NCBI GenBank assembly: GCA_947649125.1
Contig: CANSQL010000011.1
Location: 1 to 56,569, forward strand
DNA length: 56,569 nt
Direction: 5' to 3'
From: an uncultured Erysipelotrichaceae bacterium
GTDB lineage: Bacteria; Bacillota_I; Bacilli_A; Erysipelotrichales; Erysipelotrichaceae
Within the stretch, counting starts at the first letter, position 1. The number at the start of each line of letters is the position of its first letter. Made by a program: the position numbers and the translations under genes. Positions 17,467-28,800 of the stretch are shown piece by piece. The notes beneath the pieces were generated by a model. That model was given only the letters and a program-made list of their open reading frames with translations, had not been told where the DNA came from and searched no databases.

Positions 17467-18321
17467 TTATCTCGCCTTCTTATCTCGATGGGACTTATAA
17501 CAATGATAGCTTTTCCGATAATGCTCATGAAGCCAATTCGTAACCGAAATCGAACGATGCTTACCGCCGGTACAGCCGATACCGACCGTTAAATGATTCT
17601 TGTTTTCCTTCGCATACGATTCAAAACAGAAGTCCAAATAATGGGTAATATGCGCCAATAAATTCTTTGTTTCATCGCATGCCATCACATAATCAAAGAC
17701 TTCCTTATCATCTCCGGTCAAATCCTTTAATTCATCGATATAAAACGGATTCGGTAAAAAACGCATATCGAAGATCAAATCGGCATCTAATGGCACACCG
17801 TATTTAAAGCCGAACGATACAAAGGAAATAGAGAATACCTGATGTGAACTCAGATTCAGCTTTTCCATCAATATCGCCTTAAGCTCAGCCTGTGATAATT
17901 GTGTGGTATCAATACGCATCATCGGACGATCATTCAAGGCTTCAAACATATCACGTTCTACCTCGATTGCTTCTTCTAAGGTATTTGCCTTTTGAAATAA
18001 AATCATCGGATGATGTCTGCGTGTAAACTTATACCGCAACAACAGCTTTTCATCACTGGCATCTAAAAAAATCACTCTGACATTCGCATCACTGTTTTCA
18101 AAATAATGCAGATATTTCGGATAATCGATTGCCGGTGTAGCTAACGCAATATTCGCATAGCGTGAATCAGGCTGATCGTTTATAATATCACCGAGATTAG
18201 ACAACAACTGTACCGGAAACTGATCGATACAATGATAACCCATATCCTCTAATATGCCCATGGCGCTTGTTTTACCGGCACCGGACATTCCTGTAACTAA
18301 TAATATATTGGATTGCGGCAT
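17467..18321 (-). CDS. rapZ: RNase adapter/nucleotide-binding protein RapZ (YvcJ)
   Basis: 284 residues. Walker A is GMSGAGKTSA near residues 11-20, and the second conserved segment is ILEDMGYHCIDQFPVQLL. The C-terminal domain (FSFVSFGFKYGVP near 165, DADLIFDMRFLPNPFY, GIGCTGGKHRSI) is the family's ligand-binding part. RapZ senses glucosamine-6-P in E. coli; in Firmicutes YvcJ hydrolyses nucleotides and its partner RNA is unknown. The start has GAGGTGATC a few bases upstream. It opens the rapZ-yvcK-whiA string. Confidence 0.96.
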   Translation of the reverse strand: MPQSNILLVTGMSGAGKTSAMGILEDMGYHCIDQFPVQLLSNLGDIINDQPDSRYANIALATPAIDYPKYLHYFENSDANVRVIFLDASDEKLLLRYKFTRRHHPMILFQKANTLEEAIEVERDMFEALNDRPMMRIDTTQLSQAELKAILMEKLNLSSHQVFSISFVSFGFKYGVPLDADLIFDMRFLPNPFYIDELKDLTGDDKEVFDYVMACDETKNLLAHITHYLDFCFESYAKENKNHLTVGIGCTGGKHRSISVTNWLHEHYRKSYHCYKSHRDKKAR

Positions 18322-18487
18322 ATGATCACCTCATCATAAGTTTACCACAGCTTCCGCATGAAAACCAGTCATATTATGCTTTATCATCATGAAATCATAT
18401 ATTGCTCACTGTCATAGTAAAGTCCTTCACTTCAGTTTATGCGAAAGGACAGCGCATCATGATTCCTATCTATTCATTAATAGCTTC

Positions 18488-18568
18488 TTATATAAAAAAT
18501 GCTGTATCTGAATACAGCAGCTGAAAGCAGATAATAAAAGGCAAACCATAACCGGTATGGGCAGTCAT
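18488..18568 (-). CDS. Possible 26-residue hydrophobic peptide between regulator gene and terminator
   Basis: ATG at 18568, with GAGAGG 7 bases upstream, encodes MTAHTGYGLPFIICFQLLYS followed by DTAFFI. The last codons run into the terminator hairpin at 18501-18518. The good ribosome binding site argues for a gene; the overlap with the terminator argues for chance. No known family. Confidence 0.25.
   Translation of the reverse strand: MTAHTGYGLPFIICFQLLYSDTAFFI
18490..18521 (-). terminator. Rho-independent terminator of the lipoprotein/kinase/regulator operon
   Basis: Stem GCTGTAT (18501-18507) with ATACAGC (18512-18518), 4-base loop, then TTTTTTATA on the minus strand. The rest of the 18322-18649 gap holds only an AT-rich stretch and the small frame at 18488-18568. 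Confidence 0.8.
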
Positions 18569-18649
18569 GATTCGCCTCTCTTTATCCGCAACAATTATAA
18601 TATAAAATTAGTAATAAAATATTGCACTTTATAATAAAATTTTGTACTG

Positions 18650-20176
18650 TTACTTCATAAATAAATCTTGATATTCCTTCGGTGTCATTCCTACCATTTT
18701 ACGAAACATTTTCGCAAAATAGCTTTGACTTTGAAAGCCTACATCAAAGGCAACCTTTTTTACACGCTGTTGTTCCTTCAACAAACGCTTGCTTTCTTCA
18801 ATGCGTACCTCACCTACCACATCGGTAAAGTTTTTTCCGAATGCAGACTTAATCAGCTTACTGACATAAAACGGCGAAACATTCAATTCCTTCGCCAAAT
18901 CATTTAAGCTGATCGGCTTACGGAAATTCTGATTGATATAATTCATTGCCTTTTTAGCTAAAGTGTTTGTTTCATGATACTGTTCATTACGCAGCGGTCG
19001 AAATAACGACTGCAGTACATAATGAAGGGAAACCTCAAAGCTTTGATACTTTTCTTCCTCCTTCAGTTCAAATGCAGGAAGTGAATTGATATCGATGCTG
19101 ACCTGAACGAGCTGTTGAAGCTGTACGGTCAAATCCTTGATCAACTGATTAACCGAATGTGTGATATGCTCGGCGGAACAGACAAGCAGCTCTTGGGCTA
19201 ACTCATGAATGATATGATCCATTTTCTTTTCGTCTTTTTTTCTAAAGGCCTCCAGCATGCGATTTTCATATACCGATAAATCTACTTGGATATGCTTTTC
19301 CTTTTCATCAAAGACAGCGATACGAAGCGGTTCATCTTCACTGTACAGGTGCATACGGCGAATTGCCTGTGAATAAGAGCGCTTGAAATTTGCCAGCTGA
19401 GTTTGTACAGAACCGATACCGAGCGGCAGCTCCTTGACATGGTACTGTGCCAATACATATTCAATGACCTCAATATCCTGCGCCAAAAGCTTACGATTAT
19501 GAAGCAAGAAAAACACATGCTTATGATCGATCACATCATAAAGACAGCTGTAGCCGATATCACAGAGGTCCCGCTTTAAAGCACGCATATTCTTTTCCAT
19601 GCCGTCGTGTGCTTCCAGCAGGATACACAGTGCTGTATTGGCACTGATATTCAAATAACGCAGATGATTTTGTATTTCAATTTCACTGTGATTACTCAAA
19701 ATCGTATAGAGACATTCCTGTTCAAGCACCGGCTGTATTTCCGTATACTTCTTTAACAGTGCTGTTTCACTCATTTCCTTGTTTTTCGCAACCTTGATCG
19801 TTGATATCGCATGAGATACGGCAGAGATTAATTCCTCAGGCTTTGCCGGTTTCAGGATAAAATCCTCAACACCGAGTCTGATCGCATCACGCGCATAGCT
19901 GAAATAATCATAAGAGGTCAAAATCAAATAAATCGTGTGATGATGAAACTGCTTCATCGCTTCGATTGCCTCTAAGCCGTTCATGATCGGCATATCAATA
20001 TCAGTCAATACGACATCGGGCAATACCCGTTGATAATAATCCAATGCCTCTCTGCCGTTTTTTGCCGTATACAGCCGCAACATGCCCTTAAAGCGCTCAT
20101 TCAATATTTCATAAAGCGAATCACGTTCTATTTTTTCATCCTCAACAATCAATACTGAGCACATCATTCGTTTCAT
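18650..20176 (-). CDS. Response regulator with AraC-type DNA-binding domain (YesN-like)
   Basis: 508 residues. An N-terminal receiver domain (LIVEDEKIERDSL; phosphate acceptor Asp59 in VVLTDIDMPIMNG; Lys in LKPAKPEEL) is followed by a long linker and a C-terminal pair of AraC helix-turn-helix motifs (about 410-508; ISLNDLAKELNVSPFYVSKL and VGFQSQSYFAKMFRKMVGMT). This is the YesN architecture, usually an activator of carbohydrate genes. Its ATG overlaps the kinase stop as ATGA, with GAGGTGA as ribosome binding site. The shared palindrome at 22583-22608 and 51189-51214 is a candidate target, but the link is inferred. Confidence 0.93.
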   Translation of the reverse strand: MKRMMCSVLIVEDEKIERDSLYEILNERFKGMLRLYTAKNGREALDYYQRVLPDVVLTDIDMPIMNGLEAIEAMKQFHHHTIYLILTSYDYFSYARDAIRLGVEDFILKPAKPEELISAVSHAISTIKVAKNKEMSETALLKKYTEIQPVLEQECLYTILSNHSEIEIQNHLRYLNISANTALCILLEAHDGMEKNMRALKRDLCDIGYSCLYDVIDHKHVFFLLHNRKLLAQDIEVIEYVLAQYHVKELPLGIGSVQTQLANFKRSYSQAIRRMHLYSEDEPLRIAVFDEKEKHIQVDLSVYENRMLEAFRKKDEKKMDHIIHELAQELLVCSAEHITHSVNQLIKDLTVQLQQLVQVSIDINSLPAFELKEEEKYQSFEVSLHYVLQSLFRPLRNEQYHETNTLAKKAMNYINQNFRKPISLNDLAKELNVSPFYVSKLIKSAFGKNFTDVVGEVRIEESKRLLKEQQRVKKVAFDVGFQSQSYFAKMFRKMVGMTPKEYQDLFMK

Positions 20177-21630
20177 TCGTTCACCTCAATTTTCATCGTA
20201 AATGTAAAGCCGCAGTCAACTGCACTCTCTACACTGATATCCACACGATTTTTATAAATCGCTTCTAATCGTCTTACTACATTATACAAGCCCAAATGCT
20301 CCTCCTTTTCATCGTGAAAGCCTTGAAGCAGCATCTGTTCGCATTTCTCTGAATCCATACCCTCTCCGTTATCTGATATTTGAATATACAGATACGGCTC
20401 CATATAACGAACGGAGATAATGATTTCACCGTTTTCCTCACAGTTTTTTAAGCCGTGCTTTAATGAATTCTCAATCAAAGGCTGAAGGATCATGCCGGGT
20501 ATCGCAATATTGGGTATATTTTCATCAACGCTTAAATCAAAACTGACGCGATCGCCTAAGCGCTTTTCCTGAATCACGATATAATTCTCTACTGCCGCAA
20601 TTTCACTCAGCATATCACTCATTTTATTTTGTTTATCTAAGCCATAGCGCAGTAATGCACCGGTACGCTCAATCATCTCACTGCATTTGACAGCATTTTC
20701 CTGCAGCGCTAAGCGATAGGTCATATTCAAGGTATTAAAGAGAAAATGCGGGTTGATTTGATTCTGTAGCATCTTTACTTCACTTTGAGCCAATAATTCA
20801 TCCTTTTTCAGATTCTCATTTTCCATCTCCAAAAGATTCTTTTCTAATTCGGCATTTTCTTTCGTCGTTTCAATATCCTTTTGTACGACCTTTGCCATTT
20901 CATCCAGTTCCTCACATAACGCATGGATTTCACTGTTCGTATTGGATATTTTAGTTAAATCATAGGTTCCTGTCTTTATTTTTCCGATATTTTTTAAGAT
21001 TGCGGTCAAGGGACGTAAAATCGATTTTTCCGCAGAGCGATAAAACCACATCATCCATAACAGTAAGGCAATACAGAACAGAACAAATAACAGTATTACC
21101 GTTGCCTTGATAAAATCCAAATGTGAAGAATGATATGCCATTTGATTGGTCAAAAGCTCATAGTAGGTATCCGAGGTGCTCTTGATCAAATCATAGGAAT
21201 CAAGCAGCTTTGTATAGTTATCCTCATAGCTGTCTCCCGGAGTTTGAAAGGCCTTTTTCGTTGTTTCTACCTGTTCCAAATAAGAATCCAGCATATTCTG
21301 AAGCAAGCGAATTCGCCATGTATCATCATATTCATTATAATCAAGCGCATCAAGCTGATTTCTGGCATAGTTAATTTTTTCTTGATACTCCTTATAAGAG
21401 GCTTCATCATCTGAATACAGATAATCCTTAAACTGTTCATTGGCATCATTTAACGCATCATAAAATTCACTGACATAGCGATATTGATAAGATGCGGTTC
21501 GATATTGATTTACCGTATACAAATTCATAATGACGGCAATAACGGAAATCAACAGTGCGATACAAAAGCCGATCACGTGAAAGCGCACGATCTGTTGCTT
21601 CAGGCTTGTCATCTTAGCGTTGGACGGCAT
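20173..21630 (-). CDS. Sensor histidine kinase, YesM/LytS-like
   Basis: 485 residues from ATG 21630, preceded by GGAGG 9 bases upstream; the frame is open to 21720 but that part has no start signal. Two membrane helices (about 15-40 and 175-200) flank an extracytoplasmic helical sensor. A HAMP-like segment and coiled coil lead to the His_kinase box QINPHFLFNTLN (His phosphorylation site) and an ATPase domain with LIENSLKHGL and SDNGEGMD. The start lies inside the lipoprotein gene (17-base overlap), so the two are translationally coupled. By analogy with the XylFII-LytS-YesN system of Clostridium, the lipoprotein may present sugar to this sensor. Confidence 0.93.
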   Translation of the reverse strand: MPSNAKMTSLKQQIVRFHVIGFCIALLISVIAVIMNLYTVNQYRTASYQYRYVSEFYDALNDANEQFKDYLYSDDEASYKEYQEKINYARNQLDALDYNEYDDTWRIRLLQNMLDSYLEQVETTKKAFQTPGDSYEDNYTKLLDSYDLIKSTSDTYYELLTNQMAYHSSHLDFIKATVILLFVLFCIALLLWMMWFYRSAEKSILRPLTAILKNIGKIKTGTYDLTKISNTNSEIHALCEELDEMAKVVQKDIETTKENAELEKNLLEMENENLKKDELLAQSEVKMLQNQINPHFLFNTLNMTYRLALQENAVKCSEMIERTGALLRYGLDKQNKMSDMLSEIAAVENYIVIQEKRLGDRVSFDLSVDENIPNIAIPGMILQPLIENSLKHGLKNCEENGEIIISVRYMEPYLYIQISDNGEGMDSEKCEQMLLQGFHDEKEEHLGLYNVVRRLEAIYKNRVDISVESAVDCGFTFTMKIEVNE

Positions 21631-22564
21631 TGACGTATTCCTCCGCATTTTCCGGTGTAACAAGCTGTATCGTAGCCGGAATGATTTCCTTTTTCGCCTC
21701 GCCTGAGATAAAATATTCATTTAAGTATTTTACCGTTTCAAAGCCGTAATCATAAAACGATGTAGTAATCGTTCCGTTGATTTTATTCTCCTTTAATAAA
21801 CGAATTGTTGCTTCCATATCATCAACACCGTAGATCAAATAGTCATTTTGGCGCTCATAAGCTTCAAACGCTTCATAACAGGGTTCCGCAGATTCACCCG
21901 CAAAATTAATTGCGACATTTGTATCCGGATGATCGCTTAAGGTTTGCGCCCATTCCTTTTTGGCTCGTACAACATCGGAGCGTGATGAAGTAACAGAAAC
22001 GATTTCAAAACCGCCCGAATGCTTTTTAAAAACATTTTTGATTTGTTGAATTTGTTCCTTTGCGATCGTAAAGCTTTCCTGTGCCACCTGAATCGAGATG
22101 ATTAGCTTTTTATCCTTGCCCCAGTTCTTTTCGATATCCGCTAAAATAAGCTCTGCCTGCTTATGGAAATCCTTTCCGAAATAGGCAGTACGCTTACTTT
22201 CAGGCATATCGCTGTCCACAAAGATCACCGGTATATCAATTGAGGCAGCCGCATCTACAACGGCGGAATCAACGACTCCCTGTGTGATGATCGCATCCGC
22301 TTTCTGCAGAATGCCCGTTTTCATCACATCATTCATACGATTTGTATCAATCGTTTTCGGACCGATCCAATCGCAATGATATTGATAGAGCTCACAAGCA
22401 TCCATAAAGCCGCTTTTTGCCTGCAGCCATAAATTATGATCGACTAACGGCGTCACAAACAGAATATACGTTCCTTTATTATTATCCGAACGCTTGCCTG
22501 TATAATGACAGCCCGATATCATCGCAATCAGTGCCGCAAGCATTGCCGCTCTGCTTTTTCGCAT
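21614..22564 (-). CDS. Sugar-binding lipoprotein, periplasmic-binding-protein type I (sensor partner)
   Basis: 316 residues. The lipobox LIAMISGC places the lipid on Cys19. The fold is that of RbsB-like binding proteins: ILFVTPLVDHNLWLQAKSGF, DAIITQGVVDSAVVDAAASI, IPVIFVDSDMPESKRTAYFG and NGTITTSFYDYGFETVKYL. No ABC permease or ATPase for sugar import lies nearby, and the gene is fused into an operon with a YesM-type kinase and a YesN-type regulator, so a sensing role is more likely than transport. The start has GAGGTGA 7 bases upstream. Ligand unknown; a mucin-derived monosaccharide or disaccharide is a reasonable guess given the GH89 gene upstream. Confidence 0.9.
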   Translation of the reverse strand: MRKSRAAMLAALIAMISGCHYTGKRSDNNKGTYILFVTPLVDHNLWLQAKSGFMDACELYQYHCDWIGPKTIDTNRMNDVMKTGILQKADAIITQGVVDSAVVDAAASIDIPVIFVDSDMPESKRTAYFGKDFHKQAELILADIEKNWGKDKKLIISIQVAQESFTIAKEQIQQIKNVFKKHSGGFEIVSVTSSRSDVVRAKKEWAQTLSDHPDTNVAINFAGESAEPCYEAFEAYERQNDYLIYGVDDMEATIRLLKENKINGTITTSFYDYGFETVKYLNEYFISGEAKKEIIPATIQLVTPENAEEYVNAVQR

Positions 22565-22582
22565 ACGATTTTCACCTCTTTT

Positions 22583-22608
22583 CTCTCAAAATGTACACAT
22601 TTATAGAT
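22583..22608 (-). promoter_or_regulatory. Palindromic operator-like site upstream of the lipoprotein/kinase/regulator operon
   Basis: Core AAATGT-AC-ACATTT with right arm ACATTTATAGAT. It matches the perfect palindrome at 51189-51214 in most positions (right arm 11 of 12; left arm 9 of 12). It lies 19 bases upstream of the ATG at 22564 and may overlap the -10 region. Confidence 0.6.
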
Positions 22609-22797
22609 GAAGGTATTCCTAATCAAAATGTGTGCTTTTTGTTTGTAAAACAAACATTTCTTTTATATCCTTTCATGTTTTTTAAGGTGTACCTTTTGGG
22701 AATATTTATACTATTTTATACTTATATGTTAGCACATGTTTACTATTAATCAAGCATTTTTTCAGAAATTAAATAAAATAATTCGACACTTTTTATA

Positions 22798-22811
22798 TGA
22801 TAGCGTTTACG
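22798..22811 (-). promoter_or_regulatory. CcpA cre-like box
   Basis: The minus strand reads CGTAAACGCTATCA, close to the cre consensus (TGWAARCGYTWWCA) with only the first base off. It lies between the GH89 terminator and the lipoprotein operon, about 235 bases upstream of the latter's ATG. Confidence 0.5.
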
Positions 22812-22823
22812 GATATAAAGCGC

Positions 22824-22860
22824 GAAAAGGCAGAGGATAAGCTGCATCCTCTGACCTTTG
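22824..22860 (-). terminator. Terminator of the GH89 gene
   Basis: Stem CAGAGGAT (22831-22838) with ATCCTCTG (22846-22853), extended by AAGG/CCTTT with a bulge, 7-base loop, then TTTTC on the minus strand. Strong stem, short T-run. Confidence 0.65.
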
Positions 22861-22872
22861 CCTTTCTTTAGA

Positions 22873-25800
22873 TTAATCCTCTAAAACACGCTCCGTTTTC
22901 TTAGTGATAAGAATCAATACTGCCCCTAACAGGATATAAACAGGCAGTGTACTTGCCGCAAACGGGTGTGTCGCCGTATTGACGATCGGATTCTCTGATG
23001 ATACGATCGCATAATAGGAATTATGATTCGTTGTAAAGCTGATATAGCCGTTTTCAATCCGTGACGGTATCAGTGTCGTTTTACCGTTATCATCGATATA
23101 TACAATACCTAAATTACGCTTATTCATAAGCTTTTCATCAAGCTTGATCTTTACGGTAATCTTATCTTTTAGCTTATATTCTTTATTATTTCTAAGCATA
23201 TAGATATCAAACAACTTTTCGAACGTATATTGTTTCAACAATGACTGATTCTGAAGCTTATCTAAAACAGCCTGCTTCAAATCATCTTTCAAGTCATCTA
23301 CGATCAACTGAACATTCTGCGGGAATTTACCGAATACAGTAACTTGATTGTCTTTGTTTACAAGCTGATCCACATATTCAGTTACCGGCTTGTTTGAATC
23401 GTCAGGAATTTCCGGCTTATCCGATTCATCCGGTTTCTCAGAATCATCCGGTTCATCAGGTTTTCCCGGTTCATCAGGTTTTTCCGGTTGATCAGGCTTA
23501 TTAACGCTTTCCTCCTTCAGAGCACCGATTGCATCATTCAATGTTTCTGTCGCCTTATCAAGCTCACTTTGCTTAACGGAATCACTTTGATACAGCTTAA
23601 CAGCATTATCATATGCTTTTTTCGCTGCCTTCCATGATTCTGCGGTATAATCCTTTTCGTTTTTATTTTCAAATTCATCGATTGCGGTTCTTAGTGCTTC
23701 TCGATCCAACTTAATTAAAGCGGCATATTTCGCCTCAATTTCACTGCAGGCATCATTGATCTGCGTCAAAGAAACCGCTGCTTCCTCATATAGTGCTTTA
23801 CCGCTTTCAATCGCCTCTGCATATGCGTTCCATGTATCAATATCATAATCTGCCTGATTCAAATCATCAAACGCATTGATCAGCGCCAACAAAGGTTTAC
23901 GGTCTACTGAAATCACCGATGCTTCAAAGGCTGTAACTGCAGCCTTCAAAGAATCAATCAAGTCCTGTGCTTCACTTGGATCACTGATTGCCGCAAACGC
24001 TGTTTCCGCATCCGCGATCGCCTGATTCAATGTATCGAGTGCTTCCTGCGGATATGCACCGTCAGTATCGCCTACCACCGCTTCCTCGGCAATTTTCTTT
24101 GTCAAGCCAAGCTGAATGCGATATTGATCTAAAATATCAAATCGGGCTAAAATTTCCTCAGTTTCGGTTTTCAGCTGCTGTGCTGCCTTATCGATATCAG
24201 CCTGTGTGATCATATACTGATTGTATTTCGTTACTGCAGCCTCATATGGTTGATCAAACAGATTTTTAAAGGCATCATTACCTAATGCAGCAATTTCATT
24301 TCTGATGATATCTGTATAATTGATTTCCTTTAACAGCACACTGCGATCGACATAAACAAGCCCATCGCGATAGAATTCCTCAAGAGCCGTATTTAACCGA
24401 TTGATCCATGCGGCTACATCTCTGGAACTCATGGAATCCTTTACGGCATCCTTCGCTTCCTGCAGCTTCGCTTCGATTTTAGCCTTTGCTTCTTTTGTAT
24501 AGCTTCCGTTCATATCATTATAGCTCTTATTCGCTAAGATATTTTCAATTTCAGTGATTCGCTCCTGTAAGTCCTTTCGCTTATCGGTCTTAAAGATTTT
24601 TACTTCCTTGAGAATCATATCCTTTGTCGGAGTAATACGTGCTTTATCGGCAAAAATAGATTCACTCAGCAGAATATCCTTAGAGGTTACCTTAGCACTC
24701 TCCTTACGTCCGTCAAATACGGTCGTCCATTTTGCGTTGTCCGCATCATACAGCTCAACGATATAATTTGCCGATGCCGTTTCCGTATATACAGCCAGTA
24801 CGGATATATCGGAAGGCTTTTCAAAGGTAATCGTAATCGGTGTATCGGCAGCCGCATGATAATCGCTTGTCAAGCTGTCATCGATAATACTTTGCGCTGC
24901 GCTTGGATCAATCGCTGCACCTGTCGCAGCATTCTCCGGTGTTCCGCCGTAAATTCTTGTTTCATATAAGCGCTCCTCAGCCAAATAGGCACTGCCCTGT
25001 CCGTTATTGCCCAAATGCTTAAAGATAAGCTTCGTGCCTACCGCATGGACATCAAGACTGATTGTCGCATCATCCAGCAAGCTCAGCGATTCAGAGCGAT
25101 CAACCACAAGAGTACGATCTCCCTGTTCGTTTTCAACATAGATGACGTATTTCAAGCCTAAGCCGGCTTTTTCAAATGTAAGATCAACATGATCGATATA
25201 ATATTTTCCGTCTAATTCGTAAGTAATTTCCTGATTGCGAATACCGTTCACAAAGGTATTGTTATTATCATCCAATGTGTTTTGATATTTGTTTTCGGTT
25301 ACAGCGTTAAGCTTCGCTCCGTCATTAAAGATAATATTGTCATTTTTCACAACCGGACCGAAAGCCTCAAGCTCAGCGATATCAAACCATCCTGAGGTTC
25401 CCGACTGCTTGCCCTTAAAGTCTACCTTGATTTTTGAAATTGTATCATTTACAGGAATCTTATAGGTTGATTTATTTTCACCTGTTTCAGATAAAACGAT
25501 AGTTTCACTGCCGTCAGCTTTCATCGTAATGACATCAAAGATATAGTATTTTGTATAGCTTTCCTTATTAAAGGTCAACTGAATATCCGTAATAAACTGC
25601 GGTGCTTCCAAATCAACGATTGCATAGCCTTGTTCACCCTCCGCATATTGATCATGATTCCAGAAGGTACTGTAATTACCGTCGGTAATGGCCGCAGGTC
25701 CGCCGCTGGAAGCATCGGTGCTGACTGTTGCAGGCTTACCGAGCGCATAGTTCTTTGTTTCTGCCAAGGACTCCGTAGATAACACCTTGATTTCCGCTAA

Positions 25801-28800
25801 GCCCGGACTTGCCGCATCACATGGATCGGCACAGCTCCCGGCACTTAAGCGATCGGTAAAGGTGAAATATACCTTTGCGACTTCTTTTTTCTGCAGCGGT
25901 ATTTTCATTAAACGATTTTCAACCGGCGCAGTTGTACTGTTCTCATCTACGACCGTTGTTTTATTTCCGACGGCATCTTCAATTTCAATCTTATATTGGA
26001 ACGGTAAACCGATTTTCTCAAAATAAACCTCGATAAAATCAGCATTCACAGCACCTCTGAGGTCTAAGGTCAGTGTACATGGATACATGTCGTTCTTATT
26101 GCCGCTCCATGAGGCTGTCCACATCGTATTTGTATCACCGTCGGTCATATTCGCCAAATCACCGGTTCCGGTCGAACGATCGGCGCTCACTGTTTTACCT
26201 AAGGCAACATTTTGATATTTGATTACCTCTAATACCTTTCCGAAAACCTCAACCTCTGCCAAATACACAGAGAATTGCGCATAATCACGTGTTGACATCG
26301 TTAAGCGAAGCTGGGTCGCTTTTACTGTTTTTACGATTTGGGTGTTGCTTTGCATCGCCTCACCGGTATGCTGAGGCTCATATATCTGCCATGCGCCGTT
26401 TTCATCCATATATTCGACCTTGTAGTCCATCGGATAATCACCGGCAGCCTGACGAATTGCGATGTTCATATCGGTAATTTCATACAGTCCCTCAAGGTCA
26501 AGTGTGAGCACATGGGGTCCTGCGCCTTCCCCCTCCCAGAAGGTACCGGTAGAGCCGTCGGTCATATTCGCCAAGGAACCTGCCTTTGTTGCGGAAGGAG
26601 TGGTAAATATCTTGCCCTTGGCAATATTCACCTTGCCCTCAACAACACCGCCGTTGGCACGAAGTGTCGTTGTTGAATAATCATCAAAGGCCTTTTGTGC
26701 GTTTTCCTTCAGCTTAGAAGTATTCGCTGTTGTATCAAACGCATAGCCGTCATCGCTTTTCAGATTTGCCCAGCGCCAGCCCCATAAAAACCAATTGCTT
26801 TCTGCTTTCACATATTCCGGATTTTTCGTCGTTTTATCTAATTCTGCCTGACGATTCGCGATCCACATGCTCCAACGCTCATAGTAATAGGATTTTGTCA
26901 GCCCTGCCCATTTGCGATTGGAATAATCGTTCAGTGAGCTGCTGCGAGTACCGCCCCATGTCGTAATCAACGCTCTGGCATTGAATTCAAATAAATCCAT
27001 TGTCCAATCATCAGCATCCGCTAACATATTACGAGCATCGTTGATCCATGTGCCGACCATAAATTCCTCATTGCTGGATAAGATTTCATCACTCAATGCG
27101 ATGATTTCTAAGAATTTGGTCGCATAGCTCTTAAATGCAGCACTGTCAGCGGCATTGTAGGCCTCGCGCATCAAGGAATGGTATTCCACCGCACTGTTGC
27201 ACAGCACCTGTTCAGCTACATCGGCTAAATCATACTGAAATGCCGGTGAACTCGCAAACGCATCATAGTTATCAATCAACAGCTCTAACGCTTTATCTAA
27301 TTCAGTTTTATCATACAGAATACTGCTGTGGCCCCAAGTGGAAGCAGCGCTGAAGTTTAAGCCCGGTCGCGCATTGATTACAGTTTCGGCCGCACCTTGG
27401 AAATACTGGCCTTTTTTCGCATATGCTGTTTCATTTAAAATCTTCCAAGCTTCCTGCAGTGTATCACTTGTACCGCCGGCTCTGCGCTCTGCGTATTTTT
27501 CCAACCATGCATGATAATCAATCGGGTCCTTGGACCATGTCATATCAAAAAACAGCTCATACGCTACCGGAGAGTTTTCGAGTGCCTCAGGCGTAATTCC
27601 GATTCCCTTCATATAGTTTTTATTTTGGAAATCCTTAGGCATCTGTTCGGCAGTTACCTCTAATTCACCGTCTAATCCCATACGTCCGCCGAAGTTATGC
27701 AGCATATTCCAAATCCAAGGAACCTGATGGTTTTCCATTACACCGTTTTCTGCATTTAAATCCGATTGTAAATCAAGCGCCAATGCCTGACTCGGTTCAA
27801 CTAAGCCGCCGAGCTTCGCATCATTCAGGTTGCCCTGCCATTGCTGCATGACCCAAACAGCCTCATCATCGGCCTTCAGCATTTCGCTTTGAACCTGCTT
27901 ATAGATTTCCGCGATGTCCAAGCCTGCCGTATTACCGCCCTCATGGAACGGATCGGCCGCATAGTAGTGAGACACATCACCGAATACATTGCGCTGTGCT
28001 TCATAGAATTTTGTTGCCATTTCAGGGAAATAATTTTTCTTTCCGGCTGCAGTATCAGAAGCCGTTAAATACGGTGATACGATTGCCGGACGAGTAAATG
28101 TCGGCCACTGATCGATCGGTGTCAATACCGCACCGTTATTTTTATCATCAAAGGTCAACGGTACTTGACCGCTGAAGCCCTGAATCACCGGCTGAATGCC
28201 ATAGGTCTGCATACGATCATGCATTCTGCGCCCGAGCTCTACACGCTGTTCAAACCAGCTGTCCGGAAGCGGACCGCCGAAGCTGTATAGGTTCTGCATA
28301 TAGAACCACGCAAAGTAACCCGGACCTGAAATGTAGTCCTTGATTTCTTCATCCGTGTAGTTATACTGAAGCAATAATTGACGAATCACTTCCTCCTGTC
28401 CGACGATATCCAGCATCAAATTGACACCGTTCATTGCGGCCCAGTCAATAAATGCCTCATATTCGTCCCAGTTCCAAAATGACATCGTATAGGAATATGT
28501 ACAGAAGTTCAGCGCATAGCGCAGATCATACTGTGTCGTTTTAATGATTGCCTCACCGACCGGTACAAGCTCTTTCATATCAGTATTGCTGGCAAACAGC
28601 GGATTATAGTCTACGCGTGCATAATTCTTTAGGTAATAATTAAAGCCGCTCGCTAACGCAATACCGTTATTACCGCGAATTACGATCGTACCGTCAGGAC
28701 CGTCCTTCACCTCATAAACATCCTGTCCGTTTAAGCTTGAACGCAGTTCAAAGACAAATGAAGCCTTCCATTTGTCACCGATAACACGACCGACAAGATT

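Noticed and set aside
18460-18525. A 21-codon plus-strand frame (MIPIYSLIASYIKNAVSEYS)
   Set aside because: It crosses the minus-strand terminator, has no promoter on its strand and only a weak ribosome binding site at poor spacing.
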